The notes under the pieces: model-generated
Database searches by the model: none
What the model saw: only the letters and a program-made list of their open reading frames with translations
What the model was told of the DNA's origin: nothing
NCBI GenBank assembly: GCA_036500965.1
Contig: DASYBC010000054.1
Coordinates: 61,603-125,602 of the forward strand
DNA: 64,000 nucleotides
Direction: 5' to 3'
Source of the DNA: AP-15 sp036500965
GTDB taxonomy: Bacteria; Pseudomonadota; Alphaproteobacteria; ATCC43930; CGMCC-115725
Position numbers and translations under genes: made by a program
In this document: one piece after another, positions 24,955 through 34,187 of the stretch
How the letters are laid out: every line of letters begins with the position of its first letter
Numbering within the stretch: the stretch's first letter is position 1

Positions 24955-25370
24955 CTCGATCCTCACAGCTGGATGGCACGGGCGCCGCGGCTGTCGGATC
25001 GAGGGTTGGCGAACGCGCCCCGACCGCCGCAATACTGGCGGACCGGGATCGTAAGGACGGAATAGTTGATAAATCGTCAGCCGAACGGCGTAAAAAAATC
25101 CGTTCAGATATATCGGCGCCGAGCTCGAATGGGTCGCCCTGGATTCGGCCTGTCATCGTGTCGGCCTCGGCATCGCGTCGGCCTCGGCATCGATCGCGCG
25201 CATGGACATGCAGTTGGCGACGCCGGTCGCGGCTCTGGCCTCATCGATGCAGGCCGGGGCGGTCAACCGCGCCCAGCCTGCCGGCGCAATAATCGCGCGG
25301 GTCGCTCGCGGCGCGGCAGCGGCTGTGTCGTAGCGCGGTTCTTGGCGCCCGACGCTCGGCGACGGCCAGG
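24955..25370. other. Intergenic region upstream of the G1 peptidase
   Basis: About 415 bases with no convincing gene. It must carry the peptidase promoter near its left end. It contains a 16-base direct repeat, listed separately, and an open frame rich in Arg and Gly without family features. Confidence 0.45.
25160..25192. repeat. Tandem 17-base repeat, two copies
   Basis: GTCGGCCTCGGCATCG occurs twice, adjacent, with a period of 17 bases. It lies in the non-coding gap before the ModE-like gene; no role is evident. Confidence 0.7.
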
Positions 25371-25772
25371 CTAGGTCACGCTCGACGCCAGCCGGTGCGT
25401 TCTTCTGCCTTTTGCTTCGGCGGGTTGCGATCCGCGCTCCGCCAGCGCCGCCGACAGAGCGGCGAGGTCGGCGGCCCCGGCGGTCTGTGCCGCCTGCTCG
25501 GCCGCGCGATAATGGCGCACGACGGCACGGCCAAGCTCGGTCAGAGCGGCGCCGCCGCCATGCGGGCCGCCGGCCTGCGAGGCGACCGCCGGCTGCCGGA
25601 AGCAGCGGTTGACGCTGTCGACCAAGAGCCAGGCGCGACGATAGGACATGCCCATCCGCCGTCCGGCGGCGGCGATCGATCCCTCGCTGTCGATCAGTTC
25701 CAACAGCCTGATCTTGCCGGGGCCGAGCGCGCGGCCCTGGTCAAAATCGATGCGCAACGTCAGCCTCGGCAT
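25371..25772 (-). CDS. ModE-like winged-helix regulator
   Basis: A protein of 133 residues starting MPRLTLRIDFDQGRALGPGK. It has the LysR/ModE-type winged helix: KIRLLELIDSEGSIAAAGRRMGMS then YRRAWLLVD, followed by an LTELGRAVV wing. The molybdate-binding (MOP) domains of full ModE are absent, as in many alphaproteobacterial ModE-N proteins. It may control molybdenum or related genes; no molybdate transporter lies in the window. It is the last gene of a same-strand run with DUF4242, an MFS transporter and a ketopantoate reductase. Confidence 0.8.
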   Translation of the reverse strand: MPRLTLRIDFDQGRALGPGKIRLLELIDSEGSIAAAGRRMGMSYRRAWLLVDSVNRCFRQPAVASQAGGPHGGGAALTELGRAVVRHYRAAEQAAQTAGAADLAALSAALAERGSQPAEAKGRRTHRLASSVT

Positions 25773-25881
25773 CGGATTGGTGCCCGCCTGGCCCAGCGAC
25801 GGCTCGTGCCCCGAGCGCGCTTCGGTGCCGGATACCGCCGGCGACCGGCGTCGGACCACCCCTCGAGGCGAACGCTCGCGG

Positions 25882-26160
25882 TTACGATTCGGTCGCGGTG
25901 GTCGGGTCGATCATGCGGCGGATTTCGGTGACCTTGTTGGCCGGAAAGCCGCTCAGCCGGGCGTGCTCGTGAATCAGCGCCTCGTTTTGCGCCAGATAGA
26001 CGCAAAACGTCTTGTCGCCGGCGACATAGCTTTCGACCCATTGGATGTCGGGGCCGAGCTCCTTGAGGGTCGCGTTCGATTTCTGCGCCGCCTCACGCAG
26101 CGCCTGCCGCTCGGCGCTGCCGATCGCCGGCAATTCCCGCTCGATGATGAATTTGCGCAT
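25882..26160 (-). CDS. DUF4242 protein
   Basis: A 92-residue protein: MRKFIIERELPAIGSAE, then IQWVESYVAGDKTFCVYLAQNEALI and HARLSGFPANKVTEI, the characteristic DUF4242 blocks. It is a small ferredoxin-like-fold protein of unknown function; some relatives are annotated as nickel-binding, which I cannot confirm here. It lies between the MFS gene and the ModE-like regulator. Confidence 0.85.
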   Translation of the reverse strand: MRKFIIERELPAIGSAERQALREAAQKSNATLKELGPDIQWVESYVAGDKTFCVYLAQNEALIHEHARLSGFPANKVTEIRRMIDPTTATES

Positions 26161-26234
26161 CGCCTCCTCCGTCCCTTTGCCCCTCGGATCGTGTCAGATC
26201 GACTGGAACCGGTAAAGCGCGGCATCTTGGCGGC

Positions 26235-27521
26235 TCAGGGTACCTGCGCCCGGCGCTCGAATTCGGCCGAGACCGGTTCGACTTCGAGGCTGGCGAGGCT
26301 GCGGCCGCGGGTTTCGGGCAGCATCATCAAGAGCACGATCATGACCCCGAACGAGAAGGAGCTGAGCACCGCGATCGACACGCCGAGCGACAGGCTCTGG
26401 CTCAGAAACCCGACCGCCGTCGGCAGGAACGAGCCGATCGCCCGGCTCGCGTTGTAGCAGAAACCCTGCGCCGTGCCGCGCACCGCCGTCGGGAACAGCT
26501 CGGTCATGAACGGCCCCATCGGCGGAAATTTCATCAGCAGCAGGATGTTCATCGGGATGCCGAGAAAGAACAGCGCCTCGTTGTTCATCGGCACCAGCAT
26601 GAAGATCGGCACAAACACCAAAGAGCCGATCGACGACCAGAAAAACGTCCATTTGCGGCCGATCGCATCGGATAAATACGTGCCGAGCAAAAAGCCGAGC
26701 AACGCGCCGAGGATCTGGGTCAGCAGAAACCCGCCGGTGCTGGTCGCCGACAGATGGCGCACCATGCGCAGATAAGTCGGCATCCAGATGCCGAGGGTAT
26801 AGCCGCCGCCATGCGCCCCGGCGACCATCGCGGTGACCTTGACCGTGGTCCACAGATGCGGGCGGCGAAAGGCGGCGAACAGCTGACCAGCGCCGACCGG
26901 CAAATGGTCGCGGCGGCGCTGCCGGAACGCGTCGGATTCGTCGACGTGCCGGCGGATCCATACGACGAACAGCGCCGGGATCAGGCCGATTGCGAACAGC
27001 ACGCGCCAGGCGATCGCCTCCGGCAGAAACGCATAGAGCCCGGTATAGGCGAGCGCCGAGACGCCCCAGCCGAACGCCCAGCCGGTCTGCACCAGGCCGA
27101 CGGCGCGACCGCGGTACTTGTCGCGGATCACCTCGCCCATCAGCACCGCACCCGCGGCCCATTCGCCGCCAAAGCCAAAGCCGTGCAGCGCGCGCAGGAT
27201 AAAGAGCTGCTCGAAATTCTGGGCGAACGCGCACAGAAAGGTGAAGACCGAATACCAGATGACGGTGATCTGCAGCATCCGCACCCGGCCAAACCGGTCG
27301 GCCAGAGCGCCCGAGAACCACCCGCCCAGCGACGAGATCAGCAGGGTAACGGTGCCGATCAGCCCGGCCTTGCCGCGCGACAGCCCCCACAGCGCGATCA
27401 CCGTCGGGATGATAAAGCTGTACATCTGCACGTCGAACGCATCGAGGGCCCAGCCGCCAAAGCAGGCGCCCATCGTGCGGCGTTCCTTGGAAGTCAATTC
27501 CCCGAACCAGGCGAGCATCAT
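26235..27521 (-). CDS. MFS transporter, metabolite:H+ symporter type
   Basis: A protein of 428 residues starting MMLAWFGELTSKERRTM, with 12 predicted helices. GACFGGWALDAFDVQMYSF is the conserved TM1 of the aromatic-acid/metabolite symporter groups, and the loop 2-3 motif appears as GALADRFGR. A basic loop (VDESDAFRQRRRDHL) joins the two halves. Import of an organic acid by proton symport is likely. Upstream in-frame codons are antisense-like and were excluded. The gene follows a ketopantoate-reductase homologue by 71 bases. Confidence 0.9.
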   Translation of the reverse strand: MMLAWFGELTSKERRTMGACFGGWALDAFDVQMYSFIIPTVIALWGLSRGKAGLIGTVTLLISSLGGWFSGALADRFGRVRMLQITVIWYSVFTFLCAFAQNFEQLFILRALHGFGFGGEWAAGAVLMGEVIRDKYRGRAVGLVQTGWAFGWGVSALAYTGLYAFLPEAIAWRVLFAIGLIPALFVVWIRRHVDESDAFRQRRRDHLPVGAGQLFAAFRRPHLWTTVKVTAMVAGAHGGGYTLGIWMPTYLRMVRHLSATSTGGFLLTQILGALLGFLLGTYLSDAIGRKWTFFWSSIGSLVFVPIFMLVPMNNEALFFLGIPMNILLLMKFPPMGPFMTELFPTAVRGTAQGFCYNASRAIGSFLPTAVGFLSQSLSLGVSIAVLSSFSFGVMIVLLMMLPETRGRSLASLEVEPVSAEFERRAQVP

Positions 27522-27592
27522 GGTTTCCCCAGTCGTTTTCCCTGCCCGTTCGGCAGCAGGGCCGATGGCTTGGGGTTCGGCGACGATGTTAG

Positions 27593-28516
27593 CTAGGTCG
27601 GCGCGCCATTCACATAGGGTTTCAGCGCCGCATGGATGAAGGCATTGGCCGGGGTCGGGGTGGCGTGGCGGCGGCCGAGCTCGGTCACCTTGCCGGCGAA
27701 CCACGGCAGCTCGAGGCGGTTGCCGCGCAGCAGGTCGTTGCCCATCGAGGTGGTGTGATGCGCCGGCATCGAGCGCATCAGGGCGAGCTTCTTGTCGATG
27801 CTGTCGGGCGGCAGATGGACGCCCTCGGCGAGGCCGACCGCCACCGTCTCGCGCAGCGCCGCCTCGTAGAGCGCGCACAAATCGGGATCATCGCGCCACT
27901 TGCCGAGCGGCAGCCGGGTCAGCGCGTTGAGCCCGCTCAGCGGCACCAGCAGAATAAACTTGTCCCACACCGGGACCATGATGTCGGTGCTCAGCACGCC
28001 GTCGAACCCGGCCGCCGCGCACAGCGCGCGCAGGCGCTCGCCGCGGGCGCTGATCCGGCCATCGAGCTCGCCAAACGTCATCTGCTGATAGGTGCCGGTC
28101 TGGCGGATCACGCCGGGAGCGACGATCGACCCGGTGACAAAGGCGGTGCCGCCCATCACCGCGTCGCGCCCGAGGATGGCGATCAGCCGCTCGGCCGCGT
28201 CGATGCCGTTCTGCAGCGGGATCACCGCGGTCTGCGGCCCGATCAGCGGTTGCAGCTGCGCACCAGCGCTGTCGACGTCCCACAGCTTGACGCAGAACAG
28301 CGCGAAATCGACCGCGCCGATGCCGGCGACGTCGTCGGTGGCCTGCACCGGCCGGATGTGGGTCTCGCCGCGATCCCCCTCGATGCGCAGCCCCGTTTTG
28401 CGCATGGCCGCGAGGTGCGCGCCGCGTGCGACGAAGGTCACCTCGGCTCCGGCCCGGGCGAAAGCCGCACCGTAGATCGCGCCGATGCCGCCGGCGCCGA
28501 TGATCGCAATGCGCAT
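27593..28516 (-). CDS. 2-dehydropantoate 2-reductase family protein
   Basis: A 307-residue protein of the PanE/ApbA family. The Rossmann motif IGAGGIGAIYGAAFARAG sits at the N-terminus, VKLWDVD and IPLQNGIDAAERL mark the NADPH domain, and the C-terminal helical domain carries PVWDKFILLVPLSG and TSMGNDLLRGN with the usual Lys and Ser/Asn active-site positions. The classical reaction is ketopantoate to pantoate in CoA synthesis; many genomes hold several paralogues with other substrates, and its link to an MFS transporter makes a catabolic role possible. Confidence 0.88.
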   Translation of the reverse strand: MRIAIIGAGGIGAIYGAAFARAGAEVTFVARGAHLAAMRKTGLRIEGDRGETHIRPVQATDDVAGIGAVDFALFCVKLWDVDSAGAQLQPLIGPQTAVIPLQNGIDAAERLIAILGRDAVMGGTAFVTGSIVAPGVIRQTGTYQQMTFGELDGRISARGERLRALCAAAGFDGVLSTDIMVPVWDKFILLVPLSGLNALTRLPLGKWRDDPDLCALYEAALRETVAVGLAEGVHLPPDSIDKKLALMRSMPAHHTTSMGNDLLRGNRLELPWFAGKVTELGRRHATPTPANAFIHAALKPYVNGAPT

Positions 28517-28620
28517 GAGCTGCTCCTGTGCGCGTGGGCCGATTGCATGGCCAACTTGCTTATACTATCCTGCCGATTAGCCGAAGAGAGGCTGGGTCCT
28601 CTCGCATCGAGGAGGAAGAC

Positions 28621-29031
28621 ATGCCTAGAATCAAGCACATCGCGCTGACGACTGAAGATCCGGCAAAGACCGCCGCCTTTTACAAGGAGGCGTTCGGGAT
28701 GCGCGAGATCCGCCGCAACCCGCGCGGCGCGGTGTTTTTGACCGACGGCTACATCAACCTGGCGATCCTCAATTTCAAGACCGAGAAGGATCCCGATGTC
28801 GGCGCGCATGGCGGCAATTTTAGCGGGATTCACCATTTCGGCTTCGAGGTCGAGGATCTCGACGAGGCAGCGGCGAAATTGGAGCAGGCCGAGGGCCGGC
28901 AGCTGACCGCGAAAGACGGGCTCGACATGGAAATGGCGGCCGGCAGCCACCGCAATTTCGAGATGAAATGGGCCGGCCCCGACGGCGTGGTCCTCGACAT
29001 CTCGCATACCGGTTGGGACAACGGGACATGA
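28621..29031 (+). CDS. VOC-superfamily (glyoxalase-like) protein
   Basis: A protein of 136 residues starting MPRIKHIALTTEDPAKTAAF. The two beta-alpha-beta-beta-beta modules of the vicinal-oxygen-chelate fold are visible; likely metal ligands are His in KHIALT, His in IHHFGFEVED and Glu in NFEMKWAGPDG. Function could be a dioxygenase, lyase or isomerase. GAGGAGGAAGAC precedes the ATG. Its stop overlaps the start of the next gene (ATGA). Confidence 0.88.
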   Translation: MPRIKHIALTTEDPAKTAAFYKEAFGMREIRRNPRGAVFLTDGYINLAILNFKTEKDPDVGAHGGNFSGIHHFGFEVEDLDEAAAKLEQAEGRQLTAKDGLDMEMAAGSHRNFEMKWAGPDGVVLDISHTGWDNGT

Positions 29032-30002
29032 CCGGCAATTTCACGCTCTGCGTCGGCACCGTCGGCAGCGGCGCCTGGACCAGCCCCGATGGCGGCGAGA
29101 GCTGGCAGCGGGTGCGCAGCGGGTTGGGGGGCGAGAGCCGCGTCTACGGCCTCGCCGTTCACCCGCGCGAGCCGCGCACGGTTTTTGCCGGCGCCGATGA
29201 CGGCATCTATCAGAGCCGCGACGGCGGGCAGAAATTCGAGCGCCTCGACTCGCCGATGAACAAGATGGACGTGTGGAAGATCGCGTTCGATCCCGCCGAT
29301 CCGGACACGATCTTTGCCGGGACCCGGCCGGCAGCGCTGTTCCGCTCAACGGATGGCGGGCGCGGCTGGAAACAGCTGGGCGTCGATATGGTCGAGGAGT
29401 GCGCCAATGTCGGGGTGCCGCGGGTTACGGCGCTGACCGTCGACCCCTCGGATCGCCAGATCGTCTGGGCCGGGGTCGAGGTCGATGGCGTGCGGCGCAG
29501 CCTTGATGGCGGCGAAACCTGGACGCGGATCGCCGGCGGGCTCAGCGACCCCGACATCCATGATGTCGCGGTGCGCGGCGCCGGCAACGCCAAGACCGTG
29601 TTGACCAGCACCCCGCGCGAGATCTTCGCCAGCACCGACAAGGGCGAAAGCTGGCAGGGGCTCGGCGTCGGCAAGCAGTTCGGCCTGCCCTATTGCCGGA
29701 GCCTGGCGCTGAAGGCCGACGACCCGAGCACCGTGTTCGTCGCCACCGGCGATGGTGCGGCCGGCAGCACCGGCGCGATCCAGCGCTCGAAAGACGGCGG
29801 CAACAGCTGGGACGAGCTGCCATTGCCGGTCAAGCCGAACTCGCCGATCTGGGCGTTTGCGACCCATGCCGCCGACCCCGGGCTGATCCTCGCCTGCAGC
29901 CATTACGGCGAGCTTTACGCGAGCCAAGACGCCGGCGATTCGTGGCGCAAGCTGCCGCGTGAGTTCACCGAGATCCGCGCGCTCGCCTGGACCCCGAACT
30001 GA
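29028..30002 (+). CDS. Asp-box (BNR) beta-propeller protein
   Basis: A 324-residue protein built of about seven repeats with Asp-box motifs: SPDGGESW, SRDGGQKF, STDGGRGW, SLDGGETW, STDKGESW, SKDGGNSW and SQDAGDSW. This is the propeller scaffold of sialidase- and photosystem-assembly (Ycf48)-like proteins. No signal peptide and no sialidase FRIP motif are seen, so I do not call it a sialidase. It is translationally coupled to the VOC protein, suggesting they act together on one compound. Confidence 0.85.
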   Translation: MTGNFTLCVGTVGSGAWTSPDGGESWQRVRSGLGGESRVYGLAVHPREPRTVFAGADDGIYQSRDGGQKFERLDSPMNKMDVWKIAFDPADPDTIFAGTRPAALFRSTDGGRGWKQLGVDMVEECANVGVPRVTALTVDPSDRQIVWAGVEVDGVRRSLDGGETWTRIAGGLSDPDIHDVAVRGAGNAKTVLTSTPREIFASTDKGESWQGLGVGKQFGLPYCRSLALKADDPSTVFVATGDGAAGSTGAIQRSKDGGNSWDELPLPVKPNSPIWAFATHAADPGLILACSHYGELYASQDAGDSWRKLPREFTEIRALAWTPN

Positions 30003-30036
30003 GCCGGTGCGCTGCGACGGTTCTCGGCGCTCTTCC

Positions 30037-30102
30037 CTCTCCCTCCCCCGGCCGGAGGGAGAGCGGCTGCCCCGAAGCGGATCCGCGATAGGGTGAGGTG
30101 GG
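30037..30102. repeat. Dispersed intergenic repeat with hairpin
   Basis: CTCTCCCTCC pairs with GGAGGGAGAG across a seven-base loop (30037-30063), followed by GGGTGAGGTGGG. This layout (CTCTCCC hairpin plus GGTGAGG) is a common extragenic repeat type in alphaproteobacteria. A related element lies at 34035-34150. Its right end overlaps the GTG chosen as the start of the next gene. Confidence 0.65.
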
Positions 30103-30752
30103 CGGGACCAGTCGCCCTAGCAACGTTGGCGATCGCCGGGGTCATGTCTTTCGCCGGCGGCTCCGCGACCGGGCAAACCGTCACGGCGGCCGCCGTCTGG
30201 CATCCGCCGGCCGGGTTCAATGCACGGTTCCATAAAACATGCGAAGGCCGCTCCGGCACGGCATTCGATGCCTGCTTCGCTGCATCGATGGCGAAAGCGG
30301 GGGCGTCGCCCGAGGCGCTCGCCTTTACCCGGCGGCTCGACAATGACGCCTACCTTCAGGCGCTCGCCGAAACCGGCGGCCCGGTCGCGGTCGGGCATGT
30401 GTTCTTTCCGTTCGCCGCGAACGAGAACAGCGCCTGGTTTCTGGTCAACGGCTTGCCCCCGCTGATCAACGTCGACAACTTTCGAAATTTGGATCTATCC
30501 CGGATGCGCTCGTCGGCGGCTTATCTGGCGATCTACCACAACTACCGCAACGTCACCTTTTGGCAGGGCGACCGCGGCCCCGCCGGGCCTGAGGTCGCGC
30601 AGCACGGGCAGGAGTTTGTCGTCGGCTATCTGCTGCGCAACCTGTGCCACGCCTGCGCCATCATCGGCCGGGTGCGCTACGCCTTCGATTTCGACGCGCA
30701 AGGAAAGTTCCTCGGCACCGGTCTCGTCTCGGTCACCCCGACCGGCCAATAG
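30093..30752 (+). CDS. Secreted protein of unknown function
   Basis: A 219-residue protein. With the GTG start it begins MRWAGPVALATLAIAGVMSF, a plausible signal peptide; an ATG 17 codons on would remove most of it, so GTG or an internal TTG is favoured although it falls at the edge of a repeat element. The mature region contains CEGRSGTAFDACFAASMAKAG, a long central domain with conserved-looking VFFPFAANENSAWFLVNG, and CHACAIIGRVRYAFDFD near the end; four cysteines could form disulfides. I do not recognise the family. It ends 35 bases before the convergent priA gene. Confidence 0.7.
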   Translation: MRWAGPVALATLAIAGVMSFAGGSATGQTVTAAAVWHPPAGFNARFHKTCEGRSGTAFDACFAASMAKAGASPEALAFTRRLDNDAYLQALAETGGPVAVGHVFFPFAANENSAWFLVNGLPPLINVDNFRNLDLSRMRSSAAYLAIYHNYRNVTFWQGDRGPAGPEVAQHGQEFVVGYLLRNLCHACAIIGRVRYAFDFDAQGKFLGTGLVSVTPTGQ

Positions 30753-30787
30753 GCGCAAGGTGCCGGCCGAGCTTGAAGTGGGCGATC

Positions 30788-33067
30788 TCATAGAAAGCTG
30801 TAGGGGTCGATGTCGATTTGGAGCCGGGCAGAGCCGGCGAGGCGCACCCGCGCGAGCCACTCGCGCAGCACTGCCTGCTGGTTTACCCCGCGCCCCGACT
30901 TGACCAAAAATCGGCGGCGATGGCGGCCACGCAGGATGGCAAGCGGCGCCGGCGCCGGGCCGAGAACGCTGACATCGGGCAGCTGAGGGGCCGCACGGGA
31001 CAGGGCCTGGGCGGCGAAATCGCAGGATTCGGCGTCGGCGGCGCTGACGATCAGCGCGGCCAGCCGGCCAAAGGGCGGCAACCCGGCGTCGCGCCGGGCC
31101 GCGGCCTCGGCTTCGAGAAAGCGGTCGCGATCGCCCGCTTCCAGCGCCTTCATGACCGGGCTGTCGGGCATAAAGGTCTGGATCAGCACCCGCCCCTTGC
31201 GTTCGGCGCGACCGGCACGGCCGCCGACCTGGTGCAGCAGCTGATAAGTGCGCTCGGCCGCGCGCAGATCGCCGCCGGTCAGCCCAAGATCGGCATCGAC
31301 CACGCCGACCAGGGTCAGCATCGGAAAATGGTGGCCCTTGGCGACGATCTGGGTCCCGATCAGCACATCGTAGCGCCCCTCGGTCATCGCCTGCGCCAGC
31401 TCTGCCGCAGCCCGCGGGCCGGGCAACAGGTCGCTGACCATCAGCGCCGTGCGCGCCGCGGGGAACCGCGCGGCCACCTCTTCGGCCAGCCGCTCGACCC
31501 CCGGCCCGCACGCGGCCAAGGTGCCGGCGGTCAGGCATTCCGGGCACAAGGGCGGCACCTTCTCGGCGTGGCCGCAATGATGGCACAAGAGGCGGCCGGT
31601 GAAGCGATGCTCGACCAGCCAGGCGGTGCAATCGGGGCACTGGAAGCGATGGCCGCAGGCACGGCACAGCGTCAAAGGCGCATAGCCGCGCCGGTTCAGG
31701 AACAACAGCGCCTGCTCGCCAGCTGCAAGAGTCGCGGCGATTTCGGCGACCAGCGGCGGTGACAGAAAGCGCCCGCGCTCCAGGCGCTCGCGGCGCAGGT
31801 CGACGAGGCGGGTTGCCGGCAGCTCGGCCGCCGCGTGGCGGCGGGGCAGGACCACCCGCTGGTAACGGCCGCGCGCGACGTTGACGATGGTCTCGAGCGA
31901 TGGGGTCGCCGACGCCAGCACGATCGGGATCCCGGCCAATGAGGCGCGCAGCACCGCCATGTCGCGGGCCTGGTACGAGACGCCGTCCTCCTGCTTGTAG
32001 GAGGGGTCGTGCTCCTCATCGACGATGATCAGCCCGACCTCGGCAAAGGGCAGGAACAGCGCCGAGCGGGCGCCGACCACCACCGGCGCGCGCCCGGCGG
32101 CGACGGCGCGCCAGGTGTCGCGGCGCTCGGTCCGCCCGATCTCGGAATGCCACTGCGCCGGCAGCACGCCAAACCGGTCGCGAAACCGCTGCAGCCATTG
32201 CGCCCCGAGCGCGATCTCCGGCAGCAGCACCAGCACCTGGCGGCCGGCGGCGAGTGCCGCGGCGATCGCGGCGAAGTAGGTTTCGGTCTTGCCCGAGCCG
32301 GTGACCCCGTCGAGCAAGGTCACGGTAAACCCGCCCGTGTTTACGCGATCGACCAGCCGTTGTGCGGCGGTCGCCTGGTCGCACGAAAGCTCCGCAGCCG
32401 GACGACGCCAGTCCGGCGTCGCCGCCGCCACGGGCTCGGCCGCAACCAGGCGCACCGTGACCAGGCCACCGGCCGCGAGATCGCGCACGACACCGGTGCC
32501 GCAGCCGGCGAGCCGCGCCAGCTCGGCGGCCGGCAACGGCGGTGCGCCGCGCAACAGCTGGAGCACCCGACGGCGCGCGGGCGTCAGCCGCGAGGAATGT
32601 TCGGGGTCGGCGAGGGCCGCGAGCCCGGCTTCGGAGAGGGCGCACAAGCGGAGCGGGCGCAGCGGCTGCATAGCCTCCGGGATGCTCATCGTCATGCGCA
32701 GCACGGCTCCAGGCGGCGCCATCGTGTAGGCGGCGACGCGCTCGACAAAGCGGCGCAGATCAGGCGCCAGCGGGCGGATCGGCAGAGTTTCGACGATCGG
32801 CTTCAGCCGGTCCAAGGGAAGCTCGTCCCCTGCCGCATCCCAGGCGACGCCGACGAGACTGCGCCCGCCGAGCGGGACGCGGACGAACGCGCCAGGCTGC
32901 GGCGGCGCCATTCCGTCCGCGATCCGGTAGTCGAGCGGCTCCGGCAGCGGCAGCGGCAACAGCACGCGAGCCCGCCCGACGCGATCGGCGGCGAGAGCGC
33001 CGCCACCGGTCGCGTCGCGGTCGCAATCCGGAGTGGCAGCCGCGGAACTGGCATGGCGATCGGGCAT
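30788..33067 (-). CDS. priA: Primosomal replication protein N' (PriA helicase)
   Basis: A 759-residue superfamily-2 helicase. The N-terminal DNA-binding domain (LLPLPLPEPLDYRIADG) precedes the helicase core with GVTGSGKTE (Walker A), DEEHD (Walker B) and SATPS. Eight cysteines of the two zinc-binding knuckles follow (CRACGHRFQCPDC and CHHCGHAEKVPPLCPEC), then GTQIVAKGHHFP and QVGGRAGRAERKG. It restarts stalled replication forks. It is transcribed away from the DUF484-xerC pair. Confidence 0.96.
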   Translation of the reverse strand: MPDRHASSAAATPDCDRDATGGGALAADRVGRARVLLPLPLPEPLDYRIADGMAPPQPGAFVRVPLGGRSLVGVAWDAAGDELPLDRLKPIVETLPIRPLAPDLRRFVERVAAYTMAPPGAVLRMTMSIPEAMQPLRPLRLCALSEAGLAALADPEHSSRLTPARRRVLQLLRGAPPLPAAELARLAGCGTGVVRDLAAGGLVTVRLVAAEPVAAATPDWRRPAAELSCDQATAAQRLVDRVNTGGFTVTLLDGVTGSGKTETYFAAIAAALAAGRQVLVLLPEIALGAQWLQRFRDRFGVLPAQWHSEIGRTERRDTWRAVAAGRAPVVVGARSALFLPFAEVGLIIVDEEHDPSYKQEDGVSYQARDMAVLRASLAGIPIVLASATPSLETIVNVARGRYQRVVLPRRHAAAELPATRLVDLRRERLERGRFLSPPLVAEIAATLAAGEQALLFLNRRGYAPLTLCRACGHRFQCPDCTAWLVEHRFTGRLLCHHCGHAEKVPPLCPECLTAGTLAACGPGVERLAEEVAARFPAARTALMVSDLLPGPRAAAELAQAMTEGRYDVLIGTQIVAKGHHFPMLTLVGVVDADLGLTGGDLRAAERTYQLLHQVGGRAGRAERKGRVLIQTFMPDSPVMKALEAGDRDRFLEAEAAARRDAGLPPFGRLAALIVSAADAESCDFAAQALSRAAPQLPDVSVLGPAPAPLAILRGRHRRRFLVKSGRGVNQQAVLREWLARVRLAGSARLQIDIDPYSFL

Positions 33068-33237
33068 CGGCTAAACTCACCCGGCAAATGTCGCGCGGCA
33101 AGCGCTCTTCAGCGACCGCGCGAGGCAAGTTCGGCGCCCCGCATCGGGGCCGGTTTCGGGTGGCTTCGTATGATCGCGTATTCAGCTGCTTTCTTCTTCG
33201 ACCGTCTGCGCTGCGGCGCAGCGAGGTGGAGCTAGCG

Positions 33238-33984
33238 GTGGCCGACCGTCCGCAAGACCAGCCAAAACCGCTTGCCGGCAGGGGCCTGGCGCCGGGGCAG
33301 GCGAGCGCCACCCGCGCCGGCGATGTCATGGCCTATCTGCGTGAACACCCCGATTTCCTCGAACACCACCCCGACGCGCTGCATCTGTTGCGCGCGCCGA
33401 GCCGCAGCAACGGCGACGGGGTGGTCGATTTCCAGCAATTCATGCTCGAACGCCTGCGCCACGATCTGGGCCGGCTGCGTGACGAGCAGACGAGCCTGAT
33501 TGCGCTGAGCCGCGGCAACCTTGCCAGCCAATGCCGCGTGCACAAGGCGATTCTGACGATGCTCAAGGCGCTGAGCTTCGAGCACTTGCTGCAGATCGTC
33601 ACTACCGATCTTGCCGTGCTGATCGATGTCGATATCGTCACCCTTGGGGTCGAGAGCACCGCGGCGCGAACCACCCGTCTGCCGGTTCATGGCATTCATC
33701 TGCTGCGGGCGGGCATGGTCGATCAGCTGCTCGGCCCCGATCGCGACGCGCTGTTGTCCACCGACATCAAGGGCGATCCGGCATTGTTCGGCGGCGCCGC
33801 CGGCCTGGTGCGTTCGCAGGCGCTGCTGCGCCTGTCGTTCGGCCGCTCCGGGCCGGGTGGGCTGATGTGCATCGGCACCCGCAAGGCCGATACATTCTGT
33901 CCCGGCCTCGGCACCGAGCTGCTGAGCTTTCTCGCCCGCACCGTGGAGATCACGATCGCCCAGTGGCTCGAACGCGGCCGGTGA
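33238..33984 (+). CDS. DUF484 protein
   Basis: With the GTG start the protein has 248 residues. DUF484 hallmarks are DVMAYLREHPDFLEHHPDAL, followed by DFQQFMLERLRHDLGRLRDE and a GAF-like domain. GAGGTGGAG precedes the GTG by six bases, which I prefer over an in-frame ATG 50 codons upstream whose N-terminal sequence is not family-like. Function is not established; the gene is typically found beside xerC, as here. Confidence 0.88.
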   Translation: MADRPQDQPKPLAGRGLAPGQASATRAGDVMAYLREHPDFLEHHPDALHLLRAPSRSNGDGVVDFQQFMLERLRHDLGRLRDEQTSLIALSRGNLASQCRVHKAILTMLKALSFEHLLQIVTTDLAVLIDVDIVTLGVESTAARTTRLPVHGIHLLRAGMVDQLLGPDRDALLSTDIKGDPALFGGAAGLVRSQALLRLSFGRSGPGGLMCIGTRKADTFCPGLGTELLSFLARTVEITIAQWLERGR

Positions 33985-34034
33985 CCCGCCGGGAAGAGGG
34001 CGGGCGGCGCGCCCCGCCTTTGCCCGACATAGTC

Positions 34035-34150
34035 GATGCCCTCACCCACCCAGCCCCCGGATCAAGTCCGGGGCAGGCTCTGCGGGCTGGGTCCCCCCTC
34101 TCCCGCATTGCGGGAGAGGATGCCGACCCCGGGACTGCGATCCGGGGGGA
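34035..34150. repeat. Composite extragenic repeat with three hairpins
   Basis: CCCTCACCCACCCAG opens the element. Hairpin one is CCCCGGA-TCAAG-TCCGGGG (34055-34073). Hairpin two is CTCTCCCGC-ATT-GCGGGAGAG (34098-34118). A third, imperfect one pairs CCCCGG with CCGGGG (about 34127-34147). Such blocks recur between genes in alphaproteobacteria. It separates DUF484 from xerC but keeps the xerC frame open through its length. Confidence 0.75.
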
Positions 34151-34187
34151 GGCGAATGAGGATGCCCGGCAGGTGCCGGTCTTCCCG

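Noticed and set aside
29028..30002. Sialidase
   Set aside because: Asp-boxes are present, but the arginine triad and FRIP motif of sialidases are not seen, so only the propeller fold is supported.
33531..34187. N-terminal extension of xerC by about 219 codons
   Set aside because: It runs over the DUF484 gene in another frame and through a hairpin repeat; XerC proteins are about 300-330 residues and the domain start fits 34188.
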